Source: Jaminaea rosea
Lineage: Eukaryota > Basidiomycota > Exobasidiomycetes > Microstromatales
NCBI RefSeq assembly: GCF_003144245.1
Contig: NW_020289976.1
Coordinates: 124,001 to 188,000 of the forward strand
DNA: 64,000 nt
Direction of reading: 5' to 3'
The notes under the pieces are model-generated. The model saw only the letters and a program-made list of their open reading frames with translations, had not been told where the DNA came from and searched no databases. A program made the position numbers and the translations under genes. Position 1 is the stretch's first letter. Every line of letters starts with the position of its first letter. Positions 19,759 through 30,402 of the stretch are shown here, one piece after another.

Positions 19759-22700
19759 CTACGCCTGCGGTGACACGCTCCCATCGTCATGCGGGCTGGC
19801 CTGCTTCTCGCCCCCGCCGTGCTCGACCGCGCGTCCCAATCCGCTCCCGATCCTAACCAGCGTCTCAATCGACGCCTTTGAATTGGTGAGCAGGTCCTCA
19901 TCCCACTTGACCCTCCCCTCCTCAAAGATACAGACAGTCGTCGACCCACCAAACGCGTAGTACCCGACTTCATCGCCCTTTTTGAGCTTCTGGCCCTTTT
20001 GCACCGTCAGCACAATGGAGCCCACCATCATCGCCCCGATGCAGACGTAGTAGATCGTCCCGTACGCCTCCGTATGCAGCGGGACGACACAGCGAACATT
20101 CTCTCCGTAGACGTCGATGGCGCTGCGGATCGCCATGGGGTTGACCGTATAGTAGGCCCCCTCGACGAAGTGTGGCTCCCCGACCACGGCGTCCGCCGGG
20201 CAGTGGAATCGGTGATAGTCCTGCGGAGCGAGGCGGAAAATGCACAAGCTCCCATTCACGTACGACTCGCCGATCGAATCAACGTCGAGCAGTCGAGCGA
20301 CGCTGAACTCGCGCCCCTTGATCCAGATGCGCGTCGCCTCGTCCACCGAAGGGAACACCATCAACCTACAGTCCGCAGCCGACACCAGCCGCTTAGGGTT
20401 CTTTGGCTCCTCGATCGGTCGGGCGTCGACCTTGAGTTTCCGGTAGAAGAAGTCATTGAACGTCTTGAACGAGTCAAGCGGGTCGCGAATCTCCTCGACG
20501 TTCAAGTTGTGGAAAGCGATGAACCCAGGGATCTCGCGAGCGGAGGTGGGCGAGTCGTACTTCTTGCCTTGCTTGACACTCATGTTCTTGAGCATCTTGC
20601 GGACGCGAGCCCCCTCCATTCGCGACCGTGCTCCCTGGTAGAGCAGGCGAATACCCAGTCGGACGTACACCTGCATCTTCTCCTCAAGAAGCTCACCCGT
20701 TGCACGATCCTGCACGATGATGTTCGCCGAGTTGCCTCCCAGCTTGTACCGGCCTTGCGTCGCAGAGATGACAAACTTGTTCAGCCATTTGCGGTGCGCT
20801 TGCGAGGCGGTCACAAAGTTGCTTACGACCATGCTGTCAACTCGACGCCAGTCTTGAGAGGCGCAGACGGCCAGGTGGGTGACCACATCGCCGTCGCCCT
20901 TCTTGGAGAGGCGGGGCATGTGGCAGAGCGGGCAGGATTTGAGGAGGATCACACGCTCGGGCTGAGCGACTGTAGTGGGTGGGCTTGAGGCAGAGTCGTC
21001 GTCGCCTTCGGCGCTGCTGCTGATGGGATTCGAGAGCTCAGCGTGCGGCGTGCGTGGACGCGAAGAGGCGGCCGAGGCGGTAGTGGACCAGTTGGCGCTT
21101 GGCGACTTGGCCGTCGTACGCTGAAGCTGCACCGGCTTCGACGAGGGGACGTTCTCCCTGTGCTGACCATCCTCGCCGGCATCAGCAACTGCCACCGGCG
21201 CCGGAGCCCTTCCGTCTCCATCCTCAACGCGAATGGCTGGAGCATGGCCGCTGATATCCATGTTCGCCTCACCCGCCTCATCCTGATTGTCCAGCGGCTC
21301 CGGCCCCAGCCCCTGACTCGGGCTAGCCTGCCTCGCCTGCTGCTGGCTGCTCTGCGGCTGCACCGTCCTCTTCTCATCGATCGACTTGCGCGTCTCATCC
21401 TCCAGAGCCACGATGGCCTCATCGAACGTGATCTCGTCCCCGCTCTCGGCAGACTTGCCAAAGCGAGAGAAGAAGGCGCTAATCGTCTCGCTGGTCAGTG
21501 TCGAGCCAAGCGAGTCAAGCATCGAGGTCACCTCGAGGAAGGAAAGCGACTCCGAGTCATTGGTGTCGAATTGCTGGCAGAGCTGACGCCAGAAGCGTTG
21601 CCTGAGCGCAGCGTACGGCGTAAACTTGGCTTGAAAGGTCAAGCTAGGCGACGAGTCACCGTACTTCACGTCCTCATCCTTCTCCACTCGAGTCAAAGGC
21701 AACTTGAAGGTCTGCATCTGATGCAGCCCATCGTCCGTCGAGTCGTACAGGCCCGTCTTTGGATCAGCCTTGGGAGCCGCTCCAATCAGCGCTGCAATGC
21801 TCAGCTCGCAAGACCCAACGTGATCGTTCGCTGTAAGCTTGTCCCAGTCGTATATGCTCATCTTGCACATATAGTTGAGCTCGTGCTGGCGGACGTGGAA
21901 GAGCAACTTCTCATCCCAAGTCGGGTTGAGAGTGTGGCGGAGGACGCGGGTGCGGAAGATCTTCTGGCCAAAGGCGACGATGGTGAAGGGGTCCATGTCG
22001 AATCCCGTGCGCATGCTGTTCTTCCAGCGGGGCAGGTCGGAGGCGCCCTTGACTTCCATCATGACGATGCCAACGATGTCGCTGCTACCACTCTTGAAGC
22101 TGTAGTCTTGTTGAGCTTCACGCGCGTCACGCTTCCGGGCGCGGGCTTCGCGGTTACGCTCACGTCGTTGCAGGCGGCGTTGGAGCTTGCGTAGCTTGCG
22201 GTCCTGGGATGAGGAGGTGCCGTCCCCCTTATCCTTGGTCCCTCGGCGCTTGGGCATCTTGACACGACGGCGATTGGAGTCCGTCGCTGGCGTCGTCGCA
22301 CCACTCTCGCTAGCCGCAGCAATCTCTGCGGGGTCAGCACCAGAGCTTCCCGTCTTCCTACGCGGGAACGAAGGGAGCAAACGCTTCTTGTTGCGCTGCG
22401 CTGCGGGGACTAGCGGCGAGTCGGCGCTTGACTCGGTCGCAGAGTGCGGCACCTGCTCAGGCGGCGGCGTAGAGGAAGGCGATGAGGCGGTACGGTCGTC
22501 GCTGCCTTGTCGGAGGCGCTGCTTGTGCCTGGCCATGAAGTCGGCATCTGAGTCACCTGCCACACCTTCCTCGTCCGTCGTCGAAGCGATGTCGTCCGTG
22601 TCCGTCTCCGAGTCGTCTTCGTCGTCCAAGTCGAGTTCGTCATCATCTTCGCTCTCCGTATCGAGAAGTTCCTCTTGCTCTTCGTCCTCCTCGTCACTAG

Positions 22701-24192
22701 AAAAGCCGTTGTCGGCAAAGAACTTCTCTGCCGTGCCGACCGACTGCGAAGCGGGTATAGCACGAACACCGGCGCGAATCTCCTCTTCTCCAGCATGAAC
22801 AGGGGCGGTCATGGTGTTGCTTGCCGCTCTCGCTCCAGCTCCCACCGCTGACGTGACAAGAGCACGGTACAGACGTTTGAGCGACTTGACTGGCGAGCCG
22901 GGCACAGGAACGAAGCCGAGGCGGATCTGCACCTTGCCACTGACCTTGGCGTTGCGTCGTGAGGAGACGAGGGTGAGCCAGATACCGTCGTCCGCCGAGG
23001 TGGAGGCCGTAGGCCACTCGACGTCTCGCCCTCTGCACCACTCCCAGACGGGCCAGCTCGCTTCGCCCATGTACTCGCGTCGGGCAAAATCCTTGTCCCA
23101 GACGACGAGCTCGAGGTTGGAGACGAGGCCAGCAGCTGGACCACCCAGCCGCGGCATCGAGGCTCGCTGTCCAACTGCACCGCTTCGTCGACCGAGTCGC
23201 ATTGGTCGAGGGGTACCGCGAGCTACAGCGCGAGCACCAGCGGCGGCGCCTTTGGGTAGGAGCTTCATCCCCTTGGCTGAGGTGGAGAGAACCTTGGACG
23301 CCGTAGCAGACAGCTTTCTGCGCGAGGGTGGGCGAGACTGCTGCGGTGAAGCTGAGGCTGACTCTGCAGCTCGAGAGAGGAGCACATTGGCTGCTGCTTG
23401 GTCTGGTTGCATCGTCGAAACCTGGGCGGCAGACTCCGGGTCGAGTTCGATAGTCGCGGCGCCCTCTGCCAGCGCAGCATCTTCGACGCCGACCTCGCGT
23501 TCATCGTCTTCATCATCGTCATCCTCTTCCTCTCCCATCGACTCCTGCCAGCCCTGAGTCCCGAACCAATCGCTCGTCACCTCGAAATCCCAACTCTCGT
23601 TCTTCCACTCAGGATCGAGAGTCTTGTGTTGCACGGCCGTCTGTCTGCGGAAGGCTTCTGGGTGGTTGCCGCTGCTGTTGTTCGACTGCTTAGCTGCGAG
23701 CGCCGCCAAGCCGGGGAGGGAAACGGTGACGAATGGGTCAGACTTGCCGTTGCGATCCTTTGGTGTGAGATTCGATGCGCGCAGCACCTGTATGCGGAGG
23801 AGGGCGAGCGTGGCAGGCTTGGTGTTTGTTGGAGGAGCCCGCAGCGAGGTCGAGGAGGCGGACGAGGTGATGCTGGGCGTCGTGACCACGGGCTCGCCAG
23901 ATACTGCCAAATTGTGAGGCTGAGAGTCAGAGCCCGGGACGCTGAGGAGGGTGCGTGGGCCGCTGGCAGTGGTGTGCGTAGAGGACGCTGCTAGGGGGGC
24001 TGTCCCTCTGGTGTCGGGCGACGAGGATGCACGATTCAAGGGCGGGGGCTTGAAGCTACCACTGCTCGACGAGGCTGCTCCTTGACCCTTGTCTGAGTCC
24101 TCAGCTGAGTCGCCGCTGTGCTGCTTGTGTCCTAGCCTGCCAGTCGCAGCATTGCGAAGGTTAGACCACGAGAGGTCCCTTCGAATGGGCAT
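19759..24192 (-). CDS. PSD2: Phosphatidylserine decarboxylase, Psd2-type with C2 and EF-hand
   Basis: One uninterrupted frame of 1477 residues. A first C2 domain starts near residue 125 (LRIQVLRASNLTPKDRNGKSD, split by a disordered insertion). A second lies near 690-800 (IVMMEVKGASDLPRW, then MDPFTIVAFGQKIFRTRV and LNPTWDEKLLF). An EF-hand-like segment (FDTNDSESLSFLEV) follows near 880. The decarboxylase domain occupies about the last 350 residues, with FNDFFYRKL, HRFHCPADAVV and the GGST motif at 1415-1418. Self-cleavage before Ser1417 creates the pyruvoyl prosthetic group. The enzyme makes phosphatidylethanolamine from phosphatidylserine. C2-bearing Psd2 proteins act at the Golgi/endosome rather than in mitochondria. 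Several acidic, disordered linkers make it longer than yeast Psd2 (1138 residues). Confidence 0.95.
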   Translation of the reverse strand: MPIRRDLSWSNLRNAATGRLGHKQHSGDSAEDSDKGQGAASSSSGSFKPPPLNRASSSPDTRGTAPLAASSTHTTASGPRTLLSVPGSDSQPHNLAVSGEPVVTTPSITSSASSTSLRAPPTNTKPATLALLRIQVLRASNLTPKDRNGKSDPFVTVSLPGLAALAAKQSNNSSGNHPEAFRRQTAVQHKTLDPEWKNESWDFEVTSDWFGTQGWQESMGEEEDDDDEDDEREVGVEDAALAEGAATIELDPESAAQVSTMQPDQAAANVLLSRAAESASASPQQSRPPSRRKLSATASKVLSTSAKGMKLLPKGAAAGARAVARGTPRPMRLGRRSGAVGQRASMPRLGGPAAGLVSNLELVVWDKDFARREYMGEASWPVWEWCRGRDVEWPTASTSADDGIWLTLVSSRRNAKVSGKVQIRLGFVPVPGSPVKSLKRLYRALVTSAVGAGARAASNTMTAPVHAGEEEIRAGVRAIPASQSVGTAEKFFADNGFSSDEEDEEQEELLDTESEDDDELDLDDEDDSETDTDDIASTTDEEGVAGDSDADFMARHKQRLRQGSDDRTASSPSSTPPPEQVPHSATESSADSPLVPAAQRNKKRLLPSFPRRKTGSSGADPAEIAAASESGATTPATDSNRRRVKMPKRRGTKDKGDGTSSSQDRKLRKLQRRLQRRERNREARARKRDAREAQQDYSFKSGSSDIVGIVMMEVKGASDLPRWKNSMRTGFDMDPFTIVAFGQKIFRTRVLRHTLNPTWDEKLLFHVRQHELNYMCKMSIYDWDKLTANDHVGSCELSIAALIGAAPKADPKTGLYDSTDDGLHQMQTFKLPLTRVEKDEDVKYGDSSPSLTFQAKFTPYAALRQRFWRQLCQQFDTNDSESLSFLEVTSMLDSLGSTLTSETISAFFSRFGKSAESGDEITFDEAIVALEDETRKSIDEKRTVQPQSSQQQARQASPSQGLGPEPLDNQDEAGEANMDISGHAPAIRVEDGDGRAPAPVAVADAGEDGQHRENVPSSKPVQLQRTTAKSPSANWSTTASAASSRPRTPHAELSNPISSSAEGDDDSASSPPTTVAQPERVILLKSCPLCHMPRLSKKGDGDVVTHLAVCASQDWRRVDSMVVSNFVTASQAHRKWLNKFVISATQGRYKLGGNSANIIVQDRATGELLEEKMQVYVRLGIRLLYQGARSRMEGARVRKMLKNMSVKQGKKYDSPTSAREIPGFIAFHNLNVEEIRDPLDSFKTFNDFFYRKLKVDARPIEEPKNPKRLVSAADCRLMVFPSVDEATRIWIKGREFSVARLLDVDSIGESYVNGSLCIFRLAPQDYHRFHCPADAVVGEPHFVEGAYYTVNPMAIRSAIDVYGENVRCVVPLHTEAYGTIYYVCIGAMMVGSIVLTVQKGQKLKKGDEVGYYAFGGSTTVCIFEEGRVKWDEDLLTNSKASIETLVRIGSGLGRAVEHGGGEKQASPHDDGSVSPQA

Positions 24193-24599
24193 CAGGGGCG
24201 CGTGGATAGTCGTGAATCAAATGCTGAGATGTATTGTGCGATGAGATGAGTGAATGAATGGGGTGTGATTGCTGTGAATGAGATTGGTGATAAGAGCGAG
24301 TTACGGGCCGAACGTGCGAGCAGAGGGGCCAATGCAGGGTGGAGGGAACAGGGGGGCGCTCGGAGGTTGGACTAGCGGTGTTGCACAGCCGCGCAGGATC
24401 AAGAGGTCGTCGCTGGGTATGATGAATATGTCGTCGTGGTGGGTACAAGCGCAATGAGGAGGAGGGAAGACAGCACAGCAAGAAGCAACGGCAACGGGAT
24501 GCAAGGATGGCACGTGAGTCGATGCGGACCTTCTCCTTGGGCGGACTGGCTCCGTGCGACACGCAGCATCCATGATCCTCGCTCGGTTCTCGGGCACTT
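24193..24599. other. Gap 5' of PSD2-like gene and 3' of SOM1
   Basis: A 407-base interval, presumably the PSD2-like promoter. No coding or RNA feature is supported. Confidence 0.4.
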
Positions 24600-24932
24600 T
24601 CAATCATCACCCTCGTCCTTGACTCTGGCGCGGCCCTGAGCATCATAGACGACGTGGTGTGTCACCTCCTCGGTGGGTCGTCCGGGGCACCTGAGAGGGA
24701 GCAGAGAGATAATCAGCTTGTGGCTGCCAGGAGACGAGGGCGCTCCCGTCTACGCTACGCACAATCGAAACACCCTGCCAACAGGCGTGCACAACACGTA
24801 TCCGCCTTGTTTAGGGTTGCATTCGTACTGTACTAGCTCTGCTAATGAGCATGGTGAGGCAGCGCTATCTCTCGACGTCGACGAGGCATCGCTCTGAGTC
24901 GAGGCTACGGAAGGTCCACTTTGCGAAGGCAT
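24600..24932 (-). CDS. SOM1: Som1-like subunit of the mitochondrial inner membrane peptidase complex
   Basis: Two exons, 24932-24763 and 24690-24600, encode 86 residues. The donor is GTGCGT and the intron is 72 nt. Splicing yields VFRLCPGRPTEEVT, a join that neither unspliced frame would give. Four cysteines at 28, 38, 48 and 58 are spaced exactly ten apart (CX9C pattern). CSLAELVQYEC and YVLCTPVGRVFRLC match the Som1 family, where yeast has CRLKELVQWEC and YVCSPFKRLFEHC. Som1 works with the Imp1/Imp2 signal peptidase in the intermembrane space. The N-terminal 25 residues are Ser-rich with no clear presequence, as expected for a protein imported through the disulfide relay. It lies alone between PSD2-like and L4 genes. 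Confidence 0.85.
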
Positions 24933-25267
24933 CGTGAGGTCGCGAATGGTGAAATGATGGATGAGGAGCGCCGGAAAGAGGCGACATCGCATTCGCCCGC
25001 CCCACGTCGCTCCTGGTCTTCGTTCTCACACGTCGATCGCACGACACACGCAACCTCCCGTTCTGATATGAGTGCTATTGGAGAAAGGAGGGAAGGCGTA
25101 GAGAGAATACAGAGGTGAAGAATGTGTGTGCGTATGTGTGTGCGCGAATGAAGAGAGAGGAGCGAAACTTCCTCACAACCTCCTTTCGCGACGACTCGAG
25201 CTAACCCTCTATCGAGCCGCCCTTCATCGTATCACTCCAAGCCCTCGCTGCTGCCACCACGACACGC
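24933..25267. other. Gap between SOM1 start and L4 stop
   Basis: 335 bases containing a GTGTGTGCG-type repeat near 25122-25144. It probably holds the SOM1 promoter and the L4 3' UTR. No gene is seen. Confidence 0.4.
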
Positions 25268-26737
25268 CTAGGCGTGGAGAGAGGCACGGAAGGCCTCGCC
25301 TGCCGAGACCTTCTTGGCCTTGGGGGTGGGCTTCTTCTTGCCGTCAGCCTTGCGCTTCAGGTTGCGCTCCTGCTCGCGAGCAGCAGTGCGGATCATCGAA
25401 GCAGCGTAGGGGTTGAGACGGAAGAGGGCGGCACGGTTGCGAAGAGGGTTCTTCTTCTGAGTGTAAGGGCGCTTGGTCTGCGAAGGGCCAGCAGCACGGA
25501 CGACGGACTGGATCTCGTCCGAGTTGATGATGCGGGTGACGTCGGTGTTGGTGATCTTGCTCGTGGGCACCTTGAAGCCCTTCTTGACAATCGAGGGCTG
25601 GTCGACGGTGCCGAAGATGGTGTCGAGCTTCTTGAAAGCAGAAGCAGTGAAGACGACGAAGCGGCCAAGGTGTCCTCCAGGGGCGAGCTGGAGGAGGTTG
25701 AGACGGTCGACGGAGGCGACCTCAACACCGGGCAGGTTGCGGAAGGCCTTGACGATGCCGTTGTCCTCGGCGTAGACGACGAGGGGACCACGACGCTGGA
25801 CGTGGCGACGGTTGCGGAGCTTGCCCTGACCAGCGCGGAGCTTGCGCGAGTTGGAGACCTTGACGACGTCGTCGTAGGCCTTGATCGACTGGAGGAGAGC
25901 GACGGCGTCCTTGGTCTTGGTCAGGTTCTGGACGGCGTCCTCAACGACGCAGGGGACCTCCTCGACGTTCTCGACGCGGTGTCCACGAGCCAGGAGCAGC
26001 GAAGGGATCGCAGTCGCAGCGAGGGCGGATGCGACGGCGTAGCGCTTCTGCTTCTGGTTCGTCTTGACGTGCCATCGGCGCCAGAGCTTCGTGGGAGCGA
26101 ACATGTGACTGCGAGCGGGAAGAAGCGGGAAACATGAGTTGATGTTCAAGGTGTATGATCTGCCTCCTATGCCCTCTTCGCACTCACCCGCCGCGGACCA
26201 TGTTACCGAAAGCAGCCTGGCCGGAGCGGTGAGTACCACCACCGCCAACACGGGGGATACGGGCGACGGCACGACCGGTACCCCACGACTCAGCGGACGT
26301 CTGGTGACCAGCGTTGGTGGCGACAGCGTAAGGCTGACGCTTGTTCTTGGCCATGTTCTCTGTGCGAGGGGAGAGAGACTGTGGTCAGCATGCTGTCCAA
26401 TGACAGTCGGGGGGGCATCCCTCCTCGCAGCCCTCTACTTCGCAGCCTCCTCCGATTGGCAGCCCTTTGCATCTTTCCTCGATGACACCCTGATCTGCCA
26501 TTGAAAGGCAGCATCGTCTACCCGTCCCTCAGCACACAGCGTAGCATCCCGTCTCCCTTTCCCCTCTCTACTACTGCAAGACTACCATTACTCATGCTGC
26601 CACCCTCCGCGATGCTCACTGTAGATCTCCTGGACCAAGTCCGTTCGGACGGGTGCCGAGAAGACGGCGGGGAGGGGCACAGAGCCCTGAGCGCCGTGTG
26701 CTCCTCGCACGTTAACGGTGGGGCGAGATGCGGCCAT
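25268..26737 (-). CDS. RPL4: 60S ribosomal protein L4 (uL4)
   Basis: Three exons, 26737-26620, 26359-26188 and 26108-25268, encode 376 residues. Exon 1 reads [15 protein letters not shown] and then [18 protein letters not shown]. Exon 2 continues [14 protein letters not shown] to GNMVRGG. Exon 3 begins [15 protein letters not shown]. All are diagnostic of eukaryotic uL4, including [38 protein letters not shown] and [16 protein letters not shown]. Phases agree across a 260-nt and a 79-nt intron. The protein binds domain I of 25S rRNA and lines the exit tunnel with its extended loop. It is divergent from the L15 gene, which suggests shared control. Codon use is strongly biased to C-ending codons, as expected for high expression. 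Confidence 0.96.
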
Positions 26738-27281
26738 TGAGGATGAAGAAGGAGGGGGAAAGGAGGTTGGGGATTAACAAAGATCGAAAGGCGAGGCTGA
26801 ACTCGAGGTGTGACCTCGACTCTCGATTCTCTCGCTCCCTCTTCCTGCCTGCCTGAGTCCGCCCGCCCGCCCGCCCGCCCGCCACGACGGCCGTTGCCCT
26901 CGCCCTTGCTCGCCTCCTCTCATTCGAACGGAAACCCGGGCCAGCTCGCAACCCGGGACCGGGGCGCGCCTGCGGTCCGCAGAGCCAAGGCGAGGGCGGA
27001 CTCAGCTCCCGCCCCGCTCGACCAGCCAAATCGTGAGCCGGAGCCACGAGCAGCCAGCTGCCCACGCCAAACGACCGACGACGGACGAGAAGTCCTGAGC
27101 TTGAGCTCGACTCGACGCTGCGAACGTCTCGGGGACAGTGACTTGACTTCCCATCCCCTCGTCCCTCTCCCTCAAGACAGCTGGTAGGTGAGCTCGCAGA
27201 CACATCTTCTTCATCCTCATTAGAGAGCATTGTAGCTCACTACAGACTCGCTGTCTTCATTCCCGCCGCTCCCAGTTCGCG
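26738..27281. promoter_or_regulatory. Divergent ribosomal-protein promoter (L4/L15)
   Basis: A 544-base region between the L4 and L15 start codons. It contains a perfect run of GCCC units around 26859-26882 and two copies of AACCCGGG at about 26933-26960, about 16 bases apart, each with a palindromic CCCGGG core. Several GGCGAGG/CTCGCC motifs also occur. Paired sites midway between co-regulated genes are candidate factor-binding sites. This is inference; no binding factor is identified. Confidence 0.45.
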
Positions 27282-28183
27282 ATGGGTGCCTACAAGTACT
27301 TGCAAGAGCTTCAAACCAAGAAGCAGTCGGACATCCTCCGATTCCTTCTCCGTGTCAGGTGAGCATCATCGCAAGAGCCACAGGAGGAGAAGACGGTGTG
27401 GGCAGAATGAGAACATATATCGGCAGCAGCGACAGCAGCGACGGGGGAAAGAGTGCAGTCGAGGAGGCTACACGACGCATCGTCCAGGGAGTGACCTGGA
27501 ATAGCAAGGAGCTGGATAGCTTGTAGGGACAGAGAGAGACGAAGGCGGAGGACGGAATGCTGCTACGGCCCGCCAGCTAGCTCGCACAGTACACACATCG
27601 CCATTCGTGCACGCCGCTGACCATCTCACTCTTGCGTCTCGCCGCCAGGTGCTGGGAGTACCGCCAGCTCAACGTCATCCACCGAGCTAGCCGTCCCTCT
27701 CGCCCCGACAAGGCCCGTCGCCTTGGCTACAAGGCCAAGCAGGGCTACGTCATCTACCGTATCCGCGTCCGCCGTGGTAACCGTAAGAAGCCCGTTCCCA
27801 AGGGCGCCACTTACGGCAAGCCCGTCCGCCAGGGTGTCAACCACCTCAAGTACCAGCGCTCCCTCCGCGCTACTGCCGAGGAGCGTGTAGGACGCAAGGC
27901 TGCCAACCTCCGCGTGCTCAACTCGTACTGGATCAACCAGGACGGTGTCTACAAGTACTTCGAGGTCATCTGCGTTGACCCCCAGCACAAGGCTGTCCGC
28001 CGCGACGCCCGCATCAACTGGATCGCCAACCCCGTTCACAAGCACCGCGAGGCTCGTGGTCTCACTGCCACTGGCAAGAAGTCGAGGGGACAGGGCAAGG
28101 GACACCGCTTCAACAAGACGCAGGGTGGAAAGAACAAGGCCATCCGTCGTCGCGACACCCTCCAGCTTACCCGCTACCGTTAA
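27282..28183 (+). CDS. RPL15: 60S ribosomal protein L15 (eL15)
   Basis: Two exons, 27282-27358 and 27649-28183, encode 203 residues, one fewer than the usual 204. It starts [20 protein letters not shown]. The join gives [19 protein letters not shown], matching eL15 closely, as do [13 protein letters not shown]-like and [16 protein letters not shown] blocks. The intron is long for this genome (290 nt) and interrupts codon 26, a pattern often seen in ribosomal protein genes. I looked for box C/D motifs of an intronic snoRNA and saw none. The protein sits on 25S rRNA near the exit-tunnel side of the large subunit. Strong C-ending codon preference suggests high expression. Confidence 0.96.
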
Positions 28184-28605
28184 GCTGCGAGCGTCGCGTG
28201 TCGGACGTCTTGTCCTGCCCGTCTTCCCCCTGTCCCTCTCTCTCTACCCTCCGGTTGTGTCTTTCCTCTCCCCCTCATCCCCACTCGCTCCTGGCGGCGA
28301 TCAATACTGTCCAGCATGTACTATCTTCTTCACTCGCTACGAGCGGTCTCGTGCGTACATCACGATTCTTAGCAATGATGACCAACGTCTTTGCGGCTGT
28401 TCCCCAAATCGACGCTGTGTGTGGGTGTGTGTGCGAGTGAGAGCGCGAATTCAAATGAAACACGGCGAGGTCACAGCGAGGGATGTTCGACATCAGCAAA
28501 GGTGAGCATGCGTCCGTGCGTCATTGTTGCAACCGTGATGAGTTTGGGCCGCTTCTTCTTTCTCTCTTCTCTTCGAACCACGTCGATGCAAATGCGGCTC
28601 ACAAG
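28184..28605. other. Gap between L15 and snurportin genes
   Basis: 422 bases with pyrimidine-rich L15 3' sequence, then a GTGTGTGGGTGTGTGTGCG patch near 28418-28437. It probably contains the snurportin promoter. No gene is recognised. Confidence 0.4.
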
Positions 28606-30272
28606 ATGACATCGCAAGGCGACAAAGCCATCAAGGCAGAGATCTCCCACCGTCTGGAGCAATACAAGCGTACTCCTCTATCTACCCCGCTCGGCGCACA
28701 AGAGCGGAGACGTCAAGCTGCCCTTGAGGTACGGCGCAGACGGCGTGATGCGAGCTATTCTGCGGCTCGAGGACTCGACGCTGTTGATGACCTTGCCCTG
28801 CCTGACAGCGATGATCTAGGCCTTGACGACCAGCCTGCGTCGTCAAAAGCGAACAAAAAGAAGAACAAGCAGAAGCAGCAAAAGTCATCTCCGACCTCGT
28901 TCGCCAACGTGCTCCAACAGGCCGAGCTGCTCGACAGTCTGCCAGAGGACCTCGATGAGAATTGGATGGCTTTGCCGTGGATACCGAGTGGAAGACGAGT
29001 GCTCGCCAGAGTCGACTGGGATGCAAGGTACGGAGGTGCGTGAGCGAGAGGAGAATGCTGCGGGCTGAACCGGGCTGAGCTGACTAGATGCTCCGCACGT
29101 AGAGGATCGAATGACCCTCTACTCACGGCGACGCGGCGAGGCTATCAATCCTGCCTCATCCGGTCAGAGCAGAACAGCACCGCAGACGCAGTCACTGTCA
29201 GCTACCACGCACACGGATGCAGGGCAAGAGGAGGACAATGCAGCCCACACGACAGTCATGGTGGAAGAGGATGTCCCTTCGTATGATTCCTCATCATCTA
29301 CCACGGCAGCCGCCGACCTTCAGCTTCCCACTGACTTCGCCTCGGGACCCAGCTCTACCATGCCATTTCCACACAAGCCTCCGCGCAAACGTCGTGGCGG
29401 TCGCTCCTCTCGCTCCCACGCGTCAAGCAACTTCTCTATCCCCCTCTCCCAACCGCTCCCCCGTGGCACAGAGCTAGACTGCGTCTTCACGCCACGCAGC
29501 TCCACTCTCTGGGCTCTGGATATCCGCTCTTGGGGCACAAGCACAGATCTCAGGGAGTGCGATGCTGAGTTTCGCTTGTATTGGTTGGAGGCGCGTCTGA
29601 GCGAATTGGACCCACCAATGTGGCCCGCACATTTCCCTGCCGATTCACTCAGAGGCGAAGAGAGAATGCTCGATGGCACTGGACCCTTCGCCTATCCTTT
29701 CATCATCAAAGCGCTGCCCGTCGTCGCTGCGCCTGTACGTGGTCTCGAAGAGTGGAAGAGAAGGGTGCTAGATGTCTGTCGGAGTCAAAACTCTCCTGAC
29801 GCGTGCAGCAGGACGAAGGTCAGACGGATAATTACTGCAACTGCGGCAGCTCCTGAGTCTGGTGAGATGGACGTTGACCGAGCAGGCGTATCAGCGCCGA
29901 CGCTCGTCACGTTGGAGGCTTTGCTCATTGCTCCAGGGCCGCACACGCCAACATCAGACGGCATCCTCCTCTACCATCGGGAAGGCGGGTACGTCGAAGG
30001 CGAGGCCCAGACCCCACTTGCGGCTTGGGTGCCAACATGTGCTACAGAAGCAGGTGGCATGGACGTAACTAAGTTTGAGAGGTGAGTAACATGATCAATT
30101 GATGAGATGACAAAGCTGCGACGCTGCAACGCTGCGGAGTTGCATCGCTGCAAGGCTGACTCTTCTCGTCCCTACGCTCAGGCTGCTCGAGGAGCGAGAC
30201 AAGGGGACGGCTTCGTCTGCGGTCGCCGTATTGGAAGAGGATAAGAATCTGTCTGGGGGCATGGAGACGTGA
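28606..30272 (+). CDS. Snurportin-1, m3G-cap snRNP import adaptor
   Basis: Three exons, 28606-29035, 29088-30081 and 30182-30272, encode 504 residues. The first exon ends in a conserved WMALPWIPSGRRVLARVDWD block that continues into TLYSRRRGEA after splicing, the start of the cap-binding domain. Later blocks RGTELDCVF, LWALDIRSWGTSTDLRECDAEF and RLYWLEARLSEL, then GILLYHREGGYVEGEAQTPL, correspond to human snurportin (LDCIYNE, YVLDVMCWRG, DFRFYWMHSKL, GLLFYHKQTHY, TPLVGW). The N-terminus has a basic segment (HRLEQYKRTPLST, QERRRQAALEVRRRRRD) like an importin-beta-binding domain. The protein imports assembled Sm-class snRNPs bearing the trimethylguanosine cap into the nucleus. A long Ser/Thr-rich insertion sits within the cap-binding region. 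An in-frame ATG at 28483 is possible but less likely. Confidence 0.88.
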
Positions 30273-30402
30273 ATGCTCTAATGGAAGCCGCGAAAGCTTT
30301 GTGGATCTTCTCCATGGGTCCTGCCACCTTCATCACCACTGCGAGTCATCAGTACGCGCCCGATTGCTCTCCTCCGCCTAATTCTCGCCGCCTACTTCCT
30401 GC

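Noticed and set aside
21043-22194. A 383-codon rightward frame
   Set aside because: It lies wholly antisense to the conserved Psd2 coding sequence. Its Arg/Leu-rich translation is a by-product of GC-biased third codon positions.
25274-26137. A 287-codon Val/Asp/Leu-rich rightward frame
   Set aside because: It is the mirror of highly biased L4 codons; the L4 reading is certain.
26810-27187. A 125-codon frame in the L4/L15 interval
   Set aside because: Pro/Arg/Ser-rich with a GCCC microsatellite at its heart; more likely promoter DNA.
27359-27648. Intronic snoRNA in the L15 gene
   Set aside because: I looked for box C (RTGATGA), box D and H/ACA signals and found no matching pair.
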